Source: Lutibacter sp. UBA4458
GTDB lineage: Bacteria; Bacteroidota; Bacteroidia; Flavobacteriales; Flavobacteriaceae
DNA: 13,005 bases
Assembly (NCBI GenBank): GCA_002390165.1
Contig: DGOU01000150.1
Span: 1 to 13,005, forward strand
Direction: 5' to 3'
Part shown: positions 1 to 6,618 of the stretch, piece after piece
How the letters are laid out: each line of letters opens with the position of its first letter
Position numbering within the stretch: position 1 is the first letter of the stretch
Notes under the pieces: model-generated
The model's database searches: none
Told to the model about the DNA's origin: nothing
Seen by the model: only the letters and a program-made list of their open reading frames with translations
Translations under genes and position numbers: made by a program

Positions 1-749
1 TATTTATTATAAATTTTCACCAATTTTAAAGCAAACATAACAACGGAATTATTTTTGGAATTAAGCCATCCTGTAATTTCAGGGATTTCCTGATTATCTA
101 AATATTTTAGTTCTTCTAATAATTCAATTTGATCCCACTCCGATAATTCTGTTTTTAAAGTAGATAAAAATTCTAACCCTTTAAAATGAAATAAACTAAC
201 TAGATATAGTTGAACTTTTTTTCTGACTTCTTTAGTTGGATGTTTTATTAGTTTTTTAATTTCAGGATAAGCTTCTTTTACTTTAAATTGAGTAAGTTCT
301 TTAATACCATTTGCTATTATATACCATTTTTTACTTTTAAGCTTTAAATAGGCATAATCTTTTAAATTAGATTTTAAATACACTTCTTGAATTGCAGATT
401 CAATTTCGCCAGAAACTTCATTTTTTAGTTTTAATAAGGTTTCTAAAATAACTTCTCTTCTAAAGCTATCGTTACTTTTATTTTTTACAGTATTTATAAA
501 TTCATTTTGCTTTTCACTTAGCTTATCTTTAGAATCCTCTTCAAACAAAAAGGATAATAACAATCCTTCACAATTATTTAAATATTTTAATTTCAAAGCT
601 TCTTTATTACGTAAAGAATTTCTTAAAATTTTTAAATAAGCAATAAATATTAACGCTACAATACCCAAAACAGCACTCAAAACCCAAACCAATTGTAATT
701 CAATTGGCAGTTGTTGAAAATAATTTTGAAGGATTTTATATACTTCCAA
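1..749 (-). CDS. Membrane-anchored HEAT-like repeat protein, partial (C-terminus beyond window)
   Basis: The minus-strand frame is open from 749 to the left edge, giving about 249 residues with no stop. There is no ATG. The only reasonable start is TTG at 749-747, 18 nt after the stop of the response regulator and in the same frame. Residues about 17-40 form one hydrophobic membrane segment (LPIELQLVWVLSAVLG and onward) followed by a basic stretch, so the helical part is probably cytoplasmic. The remainder is Lys/Glu/Leu-rich amphipathic helices in repeating pairs, for example KKLIKHPTKEVRKKVQLYL, which resembles HEAT/armadillo-type solenoids. No catalytic motif is visible. Its place as the last visible gene of a kinase / response-regulator operon suggests a scaffold or effector partner of that pathway, which is inference. 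The family is assigned by pattern only, and the call rests on the open frame, composition and operon position. Confidence 0.72.
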   Translation of the reverse strand, partial: MEVYKILQNYFQQLPIELQLVWVLSAVLGIVALIFIAYLKILRNSLRNKEALKLKYLNNCEGLLLSFLFEEDSKDKLSEKQNEFINTVKNKSNDSFRREVILETLLKLKNEVSGEIESAIQEVYLKSNLKDYAYLKLKSKKWYIIANGIKELTQFKVKEAYPEIKKLIKHPTKEVRKKVQLYLVSLFHFKGLEFLSTLKTELSEWDQIELLEELKYLDNQEIPEITGWLNSKNNSVVMFALKLVKIYNK

Positions 750-767
750 TTTAAAATGATTTTGAAA

Positions 768-1136
768 TTAAGCTAATAAACGTTTAATCCTGATTATTAA
801 TTCGTTTGGACTAAAAGGTTTTGCCATAAAATCGGTTGCACCTAAATTAAAGGCTTTTAAAACCATTTCTTCTTGCCCAGCAGCTGAAAAAACTATAATT
901 GGCGTGGTTAAATTTAGTTTGTTTCTAACATGGCTTATTACTTCTAAACCACTAACAAAAGGCATCATTATATCCGTTAAAATTAATATTGGCTTATTAC
1001 CTTCTATTAATTCTATGGCTTCTTTACCGTCTTTAGCAATTAACGGTTTGTAACCTTCTTTTTGCAATCTAAACTTTAAAAGTAGCGATAATGTTGAGTT
1101 ATCTTCCGCTAAAACAATATTTTTTATTTCATTCAT
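768..1136 (-). CDS. Single-domain response regulator (CheY-like receiver)
   Basis: A 122-residue stand-alone receiver domain with no output domain. The acidic pair is E11-D12, the phosphoacceptor is D55 in LTDIMMP, the switch Ser is S84 (VFSAAG) and the conserved Lys is K106 in AKPF. All key receiver residues are therefore present. The length is typical of a lone receiver. Its ATG overlaps the stop of the hybrid kinase gene (ATGA), so the two are probably translationally coupled and functionally paired. It most likely receives phosphate from the kinase's C-terminal Hpt domain and acts by protein-protein contact, perhaps with the membrane-anchored repeat protein encoded 18 nt downstream. The partner is inferred from gene order only. 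Confidence 0.93.
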   Translation of the reverse strand: MNEIKNIVLAEDNSTLSLLLKFRLQKEGYKPLIAKDGKEAIELIEGNKPILILTDIMMPFVSGLEVISHVRNKLNLTTPIIVFSAAGQEEMVLKAFNLGATDFMAKPFSPNELIIRIKRLLA

Positions 1137-3427
1137 TCCTTTAAAGATTTAAGTTCAACCTTTAATTCTCTTTTAACATTTACAATAATAGTTTTGCATT
1201 TTCTTACTAAAGAATCAATATCTTCTAAATTGGATTCCTCTTTAAATATTTTTTCTAAAGTATAAATAACTGGCTCTAATTTAGCAATTCCAAACATACT
1301 TATGCTTGGTTTAATTTTATGCGTTGCTTTATATAATGATTCCCAATCCTTTTCCTTTACTTTTACTTCTAATATTTGTAGGTACTCTTTTAAATCTTTA
1401 AAGAAAAGTTCTACTAAAAGTACCATTACAGTGGATTCATTAAGGGTTTCTTTTTTAAGAAAATCGAGATTTATATATTTATTATTTTTTACAACTTCCA
1501 TAGCAGTTTCAGTATTTATTAATTCTTTATCAATTTTTGGTTTATCTCCATGTTTTTTTAGAATTTTAAATAACTCATCTGGTTTAAATGGTTTAAAAAT
1601 ATAATCATCCATTCCTGCATCTAACGCTCTATTTATCTCTGTTTTAGAGGTAAAAGCGGTCATTGCAATAATTGGAGTTTTTGAAACTTCAGCAGAAATA
1701 TCATTTTTTATTATTTTGGTTGCTTCATAACCATCCATTACTGGCATTTGAATATCCATCATAATAATATCATACAATTGTTGCTGTGTTTTTTTTACGC
1801 CTTCAAATCCATTATTTGCAATATCAACAGTGCAACCCCATCTTTCTAACCGAGTTTTTGCTAGTAACTGATTTGTTTTATTATCTTCTACTAACAAAAT
1901 TGAATATCCTAATGTTTGGTTTTTAGTATCAATTTCACGTTCTACTTCTTTAGTTTCGGTTTTAGATCCTTTTTGGAGAGGCAAGATCATTGTAAAGGTA
2001 CTTCCTTTACCAAAAACACTTTCAACTTTTATTTGTCCATTAAGCAAGGTAATTAATTTTTTAACAATGGCAAGCCCTAAACCTGTACCGCCATATATTC
2101 TTGAAGTATCACTTTTAGCTTGTGTAAATGCGCCAAAAACGGAGTTGATTTTATTGGAAACAATACCAATACCTGTATCTTTAATTTCAAAAGAAATAAT
2201 CGAAGCTTTTTCATTTTCTTCAATTTTATTTAGAGTAACTATTACAGAGCCTTTATCGGTAAATTTTATGGCGTTACCAATTAAATTAAGTAATATTTGA
2301 CTAATTCTATTGGAGTCGCTAACAACTTCTTCAGGTACATTTGGACTTATATTTAAATTTAGAAAAATTTCTTTTTCTTCAGCTTTTACCTTCATTAATT
2401 TAACCACTTCATTTAAAGTTCTATTTAAATTAAATGGTATATTCTCTATTTCAAATTTATTAGATTCTAATTTAGAAAGGTCTAAAACGTTATTTATTAA
2501 GGTAAGCAAAATTTCACCAGAATTTTGCATGGTTTCTAAATGCTCTCTTTGCTCTTGGGTTAATTTTGTTTCTAATAACAAATCTGTAAAACCGATAACG
2601 GCATTTAATGGCGTTCTAATTTCATGACTCATATTAGCTAAAAAGTCGTTTTTAACTTGAACAGATTCTTCTGCGGCTTCCTTTGCTTTTTTTAATTCAA
2701 TATCTGTAATTATACGATTTGTTATGTCTGTTCCAATAGAAATAAAAGAATTGTTGGCACCTTTAGAATACTGCCACTCAATCCAGGTATCTATTCCGTT
2801 TTTAGTTTTAATTTTTTGTTTAAATATATCAATATAGGTTTTTTCGTTATTAAAAACGTGGTTTAATATTGCTTCTTTAGTATCTTCTGCCTTGTTTTTA
2901 CTTAGAAAGGTTTTTTTCCACCAATTTTCTCCTTTTATTTCTTCAAAAGTAAACCCTAATATCTTTTCTGCGGAAGGTGAAGCAAAAATCACTTCACCTT
3001 TTTTAGAACTAACCAACACCATGGAAGGTATATTTTTTAATATAGCATCTGATTGTATTCTGCTTTCCTCTTTTCTTTTCCAATCAGAAATATCTACCCC
3101 AACGGAAACATAATTATTATTTACACCTAAAGAATCTCGCCATTCAATCCACTTATAATTTCCATCTTTACAATGAAGTTTTCTTTCATATGGTTTTTGA
3201 TTAATAGATGCTTTATTTGTTAAAACTTGAATTACATTTTTTTTAAAATTTAAACCTTCTTTTTTAGAGCTATAAGTATTTTCCCACCAAAGATCATCTT
3301 TCAAATTTTCAGTTTTATAGCCGCTTATTTTTTTTGCGGCTGCGGAAACGTATTTTATATGGCCATTTTTATTGGCGGATACGACAATTAAATTAGCATG
3401 GTTTAAAAGTAATTCTGAGGTTTTCAA
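1133..3427 (-). CDS. Hybrid sensor histidine kinase (PAS-PAS-HisKA-HATPase_c-REC-Hpt)
   Basis: A 764-residue phosphorelay kinase with no transmembrane segment, so a cytoplasmic sensor. Two PAS domains come first (about 10-118 and 128-240). They are followed by HisKA with phospho-His H268 (MSHEIRTP) and an ATPase domain with the N box around N385 (NLIGNAIKFT), the G1 box DTGIGI (417-422) and the G2 box GGTGLGL (446-452). A receiver follows with E514-D515, phospho-Asp D558 (MMDIQMP) and K612. The C-terminal Hpt domain (about 655-755) has H703 in ATHKIKPSISMFG. All relay residues are present, giving the path H268 to D558 to H703 to an external receiver. The start is TTG at 3427; there is no in-frame ATG between it and the upstream stop at 3464-3466, and the first PAS begins only about 10 residues later. 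The gene overlaps the response regulator by 4 nt. The ligand or cofactor of the PAS domains cannot be read from sequence. Confidence 0.95.
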   Translation of the reverse strand: MKTSELLLNHANLIVVSANKNGHIKYVSAAAKKISGYKTENLKDDLWWENTYSSKKEGLNFKKNVIQVLTNKASINQKPYERKLHCKDGNYKWIEWRDSLGVNNNYVSVGVDISDWKRKEESRIQSDAILKNIPSMVLVSSKKGEVIFASPSAEKILGFTFEEIKGENWWKKTFLSKNKAEDTKEAILNHVFNNEKTYIDIFKQKIKTKNGIDTWIEWQYSKGANNSFISIGTDITNRIITDIELKKAKEAAEESVQVKNDFLANMSHEIRTPLNAVIGFTDLLLETKLTQEQREHLETMQNSGEILLTLINNVLDLSKLESNKFEIENIPFNLNRTLNEVVKLMKVKAEEKEIFLNLNISPNVPEEVVSDSNRISQILLNLIGNAIKFTDKGSVIVTLNKIEENEKASIISFEIKDTGIGIVSNKINSVFGAFTQAKSDTSRIYGGTGLGLAIVKKLITLLNGQIKVESVFGKGSTFTMILPLQKGSKTETKEVEREIDTKNQTLGYSILLVEDNKTNQLLAKTRLERWGCTVDIANNGFEGVKKTQQQLYDIIMMDIQMPVMDGYEATKIIKNDISAEVSKTPIIAMTAFTSKTEINRALDAGMDDYIFKPFKPDELFKILKKHGDKPKIDKELINTETAMEVVKNNKYINLDFLKKETLNESTVMVLLVELFFKDLKEYLQILEVKVKEKDWESLYKATHKIKPSISMFGIAKLEPVIYTLEKIFKEESNLEDIDSLVRKCKTIIVNVKRELKVELKSLKE

Positions 3428-3590
3428 TTTTAAATATTTTTTATTTTGTTGATTTTCATCTATTTACTAAATTGTTTAACTATTTAAATTAAAACTAGTA
3501 ATCTATAAATGAGTTGTACTTGTAAATATAATTATTTTTTAGTTGGTTTTTACTAAGATGGCTACTTGTTATTATTTTTTTAAACAAAAA

Positions 3591-3613
3591 AAAGCCACTT
3601 AAAAAGTGGCTTT
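3591..3613 (-). terminator. Rho-independent terminator of the lipoprotein gene
   Basis: A perfect 10-bp stem, AAAGCCACTT (3591-3600) against AAGTGGCTTT (3604-3613), with a 3-nt loop. On the minus strand it runs into a T8 tract. It lies 19 nt after the lipoprotein stop codon (3633) and separates this gene from the kinase operon downstream. Confidence 0.85.
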
Positions 3614-3632
3614 CATTTAATTAAGAGGGGTT

Positions 3633-5036
3633 TTACAATCGTTCAAAGACTAGTTTACTTTCAGCATTTGTATCACTATTAATATTTTTAACCTCAACCC
3701 TAGCGGTTTGTACATCAACAGTTAACCAATCTTCATTAAATTCATTAAAAGGAATTGTATCATTAAAATTCAATACTAATTTTAACTTACCGCTATCGTA
3801 AACAACCTTCCAAGTACCAGTAATAACATCATTATTTTTTGTTGCTGTAACATTACCATCGATCATAAAATCTAATACAAAATCGTTATAATTTTCAGTT
3901 TCATTCTCTCCATTGTTTACAAAATTAGCTACTAACCAAGTTCCTTCATTTAAAGTGTCTTCTAATAATGTTTTATCTTCTAAACATACTTTTTCTAAAC
4001 TAAGTTCATTATCTTCAATTGTTAAATCAATTTCAGAATGATCTTCATTATATTCATGAAGATTCCAATTAAATGAAAAATCTGACAATCCTTCAAAACT
4101 AATTTTTACTAAAATTCCTGTGTCGGTTTGGTCAATAACCCAAGTGCCTTCTAATTCATTACCATTATCTTCAGCAACAACAGTTCCATCTTCATTAAAG
4201 GTTATTACGTAATTTGCATATTGTTCGCTGTTATTTTGCCCATTAATTTTTACTGTATCAGGCATCCAACTACAAGTAAGAAGTATTTCGGTAACTTGCT
4301 CTACTGTACAATTTTCACAATCGTCATCGCTATAATTATTATTATCATCTTCATTACACATATTTTGTGCATTATCTATGGCATGTTCCAAGTCATCCAT
4401 ATTTTCTATTGTTTTTTCTGTTCCATCAGCCAAAACTACAGAAACAGGAAAATTAATTTGAATAATATCACTTTCATTCACGTCTTCTAAAAATAAATAG
4501 AATTGTTCGTCATTTTCTACCGAAATAGTATCGGTAAGTTCGTTTGCTGAATCAAAAATGGAAAAGGTAATTGGGTAAACAAAATCAATGCATTCTATAT
4601 CGTCATCTGGTTCATTTTCGCCACCACATTCATTAACATAATTTTCTAACTCATCCATATTATTAATAGTAATTTCAGTATAATCACTTAAAATAATAGT
4701 AATTGGAAAAATAATATCTAAATGATCTGTATCAAAATCAAATTCGTCAAAAACAGCCTCAATTTCAGAGTAATCTGCTTCTGTAGATATTACAATTTCC
4801 AACTCATTAACAATAACGGTTACAGGTAATTGGATGCTAAGACAACTTGCATTATCAATAATGTTATCTTTAGATCCATCTTTAGTTACTGTTTTTTGAA
4901 TTAAAATAGCCGCAGGGGTATTTGGAGTTAAAACCTCATCTTGCTGAGGTTGTACAATGGTTGAAACTTCTGATTGACATGAATACAGAAATACAGAAAT
5001 TAAGCTTAAAATAAAAAAGTAATTTTTTAGTTTCAT
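3633..5036 (-). CDS. Repeat-built surface lipoprotein of unknown function
   Basis: A 467-residue acidic protein. Residues 1-20 are a lipoprotein signal: MKLK, a hydrophobic stretch, then lipobox LYSC with C20 as the lipidated Cys. No basic residue lies close after C20. Residues 66-224 contain four related half-repeats (about 66-99, 106-137, 149-186, 192-224), each a beta-strand pair with a P(V/I)(T/S) core followed by a short helix of the MDELENYV type. They group into two modules of about 75-80 residues. An Asp/Asn-rich stretch with Cys (227-243) links to two lipocalin-like repeats (about 251-351 and 357-467). Both carry a G-T-W motif (ELEGTWVI and VITGTWKV) and an 'F..DG.V.A' strand. No enzyme motif is seen. 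The gene is divergent from the ECF sigma gene and is preceded by the same bipartite element as fecR, so it is probably a target of that sigma factor. Function is unknown; a surface ligand-binding or adhesive role is inference. Confidence 0.9.
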   Translation of the reverse strand: MKLKNYFFILSLISVFLYSCQSEVSTIVQPQQDEVLTPNTPAAILIQKTVTKDGSKDNIIDNASCLSIQLPVTVIVNELEIVISTEADYSEIEAVFDEFDFDTDHLDIIFPITIILSDYTEITINNMDELENYVNECGGENEPDDDIECIDFVYPITFSIFDSANELTDTISVENDEQFYLFLEDVNESDIIQINFPVSVVLADGTEKTIENMDDLEHAIDNAQNMCNEDDNNNYSDDDCENCTVEQVTEILLTCSWMPDTVKINGQNNSEQYANYVITFNEDGTVVAEDNGNELEGTWVIDQTDTGILVKISFEGLSDFSFNWNLHEYNEDHSEIDLTIEDNELSLEKVCLEDKTLLEDTLNEGTWLVANFVNNGENETENYNDFVLDFMIDGNVTATKNNDVITGTWKVVYDSGKLKLVLNFNDTIPFNEFNEDWLTVDVQTARVEVKNINSDTNAESKLVFERL

Positions 5037-5061
5037 AATTATTGCTTTTTGTGGGTTTTAG

Positions 5062-5093
5062 TATTTAAACAGACTAGTTTCAATTTACCCTAC
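5062..5093 (-). promoter_or_regulatory. Candidate ECF-sigma promoter of the lipoprotein gene
   Basis: On the minus strand GTAGGGTAAA (5093-5084), a 12-nt spacer and TGTTTAAATA (5071-5062) lie 25 nt ahead of the lipoprotein ATG. The same two blocks with the same 12-nt spacer occur at 5670-5701 ahead of fecR, while the spacers themselves differ. That pattern is expected of a -35/-10 pair. Recognition by the neighbouring ECF sigma factor is inferred. Confidence 0.6.
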
Positions 5094-5148
5094 CTTAATT
5101 TTAAAAATTATATATATTTACATTCTAAATATTATAAATTGATGGTTA

Positions 5149-5664
5149 ATGATTGAAGATGAGAAAAATGGATTTTGCGAAGAAAAAAAATTTAATGTTT
5201 TTTTTAGGAATCATTCTACATTACTTTTCAATTATTTATTTTACAAATGTGGCAATACTGATTTAGCTAAAGACTTAGTTCAGGATTCTTTTTTTAAATT
5301 TTGGCAAAATTGTAGTAAAATATTGCCTACCAAGGCAAAATCGTATTTATTTACTATTGCTACCAATTTATTTTTAAATGCCTATGCAAAATCGAATGTT
5401 ATATTAAATTATAAAAACACTATTAAAAAAGATTTCACCAATGAATCTCCAGAATTTATTTTAGAAGAAAAAGAATTTGAGTCAAAATTACAAAAGGCAA
5501 TTTCAAATTTAACCGAACCGCAGCGCGTTGCTTTTTTAATGCACAGAATAGATGGGAAAAAATATAAGGAAATTGCTGAATTATTAGGAATTTCAGTGAA
5601 AGCCGTTGAAAAAAGAATCCATAACGCGTTAATAAATTTGAGAAAAAATATTGATGAAATTTAA
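5149..5664 (+). CDS. ECF-type RNA polymerase sigma factor (FecI-like)
   Basis: A 171-residue sigma-70 family factor with only regions 2 and 4, the usual ECF size. Region 2 includes DLAKDLVQDSFFKFWQN (about 38-54), matching the conserved D-A-x-D-L-V-Q-x-x-F-x-x-x-W pattern. Region 4 (about 116-166) includes LTEPQRVAFLMHRIDGKKYKEIAELLGIS and a helix-turn-helix ending in VKAVEKRIHNAL. It is followed by a FecR anti-sigma gene and a TonB receptor gene, so it probably belongs to the FecI class that is released when the receptor binds its ligand. The ATG at 5149 is the first good start. Its own promoter must lie within 5094-5148, where TATATTTA (5113-5120) is a weak match to the Bacteroidota TAnnTTTG box. 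The candidate ECF element lies after this gene, so the sigma gene itself does not appear to be under it. Confidence 0.95.
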   Translation: MIEDEKNGFCEEKKFNVFFRNHSTLLFNYLFYKCGNTDLAKDLVQDSFFKFWQNCSKILPTKAKSYLFTIATNLFLNAYAKSNVILNYKNTIKKDFTNESPEFILEEKEFESKLQKAISNLTEPQRVAFLMHRIDGKKYKEIAELLGISVKAVEKRIHNALINLRKNIDEI

Positions 5665-5669
5665 ACGAA

Positions 5670-5701
5670 GTAGGGTAAAACCGTTATTAATTGTTTATAT
5701 A
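5670..5701 (+). promoter_or_regulatory. Candidate ECF-sigma promoter of fecR and the receptor gene
   Basis: GTAGGGTAAA (5670-5679), a 12-nt spacer and TGTTTATATA (5692-5701) lie in the 51-bp gap between the sigma gene and fecR, 14 nt before the fecR ATG. The element repeats the arrangement at 5062-5093 ahead of the divergent lipoprotein gene. It would let the sigma factor drive fecR and the receptor separately from its own gene. This is inference from a shared motif with fixed spacing. Confidence 0.6.
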
Positions 5702-5715
5702 TTAGATTTAACAAT

Positions 5716-6618
5716 ATGAAAGAAAATTACTTTTTAGCAAAATGGCTGGCAAATGAAATAACAGACTTAGAGCTTAAAAAACAAGTAAGCGAAAAGGAGT
5801 TTATTGCCTATAAAAAAATAAAATCTACTACTAAAAACTTAAAAGCTCCTGAATTTAATTCAGAAGGATTGTTAAGCGCTATAAAAAATAATAAACCGAA
5901 ACAAAATATCAGAAATTTCCGTTTTAATTATTTTTATAAAATTGCTGCTGCTATTGTAATTATTTTTTCTGCTTTTTATTTTATATCTACTAAAAATACT
6001 GTTTTTACAACTAAATATGCCGAAAAAACTAGTTTTGAATTACCCGATAAATCTAAAGTAGATTTAAATGCAGGTTCCAAAATAGTTTATAATAAAAAGG
6101 GTTGGGATTCTAATAGAAATTTAAATTTAAAAGGAGAAGCTTTTTTTAGTGTAAAAAAAGGCTCAAAATTTACAGTAAATACTAAATTAGGCTCTGTAAG
6201 CGTTTTAGGTACAAAGTTTAATGTAATTGTTAGAAATAATTACTTTCAAGTTACCTGTTATAGAGGTTTAGTTAGTGTTAATTATAAAAATAATATCGTA
6301 AAAGTACCAGCAGGAACTTCTTTTAAAGTTAATAATAATCAAAGTGGTAAAACCTTTGCTATTAAAGATGCTTTACCTTCTTGGATTGAAAATTTTAGCA
6401 CCTTTACAAGTATGCCATATCATTATGTAATAGAAGAATTACAACGACAATATAAAATTAAAATAGTATATAACTCTCAGTTTGAAAACACATTGTTTAC
6501 AGGTAATTTTACTCATACTAACTTAAAAACAGCGTTAAAATCAGTTACAATTCCTTTAAATTTAACCTATAAAACTATTGGTGGAGCTAAATTTTCTTTT
6601 GTTGAAAATAAAAAATAA
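5716..6618 (+). CDS. FecR-family anti-sigma factor / transmembrane signal transducer
   Basis: A 300-residue single-pass inner-membrane protein. The cytoplasmic N-terminus (1-72) should hold the sigma factor. One membrane segment spans about 74-91 (IAAAIVIIFSAFYFIS). The periplasmic FecR domain (about 95-190) contains FELPDKSKVDLNAGSKIVY and KLGSVSVLGTKFNV, both typical of the family. A C-terminal DUF4974-type domain (about 229-296) begins around SMPYHYVIEELQRQYKI. In FecR systems this periplasmic part contacts the STN domain of the partner receptor. The gene lies 51 nt after the sigma gene and overlaps the receptor gene, so the latter two are cotranscribed and probably translationally coupled. 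Confidence 0.95.
   Translation: MKENYFLAKWLANEITDLELKKQVSEKEFIAYKKIKSTTKNLKAPEFNSEGLLSAIKNNKPKQNIRNFRFNYFYKIAAAIVIIFSAFYFISTKNTVFTTKYAEKTSFELPDKSKVDLNAGSKIVYNKKGWDSNRNLNLKGEAFFSVKKGSKFTVNTKLGSVSVLGTKFNVIVRNNYFQVTCYRGLVSVNYKNNIVKVPAGTSFKVNNNQSGKTFAIKDALPSWIENFSTFTSMPYHYVIEELQRQYKIKIVYNSQFENTLFTGNFTHTNLKTALKSVTIPLNLTYKTIGGAKFSFVENKK

Noticed and set aside
1302..3113. Four plus-strand frames of 73-105 codons opposite the hybrid kinase
   Set aside because: They lie entirely antisense to a kinase with intact motifs, and their sequences are Ser/Phe-rich shadow translations with no domain.
4221..4490. An 89-codon plus-strand frame opposite the lipoprotein, rich in Ile
   Set aside because: The Ile run is the complement of Asp/Asn codons in the acidic linker of the real gene, so it is a shadow and not a membrane protein.
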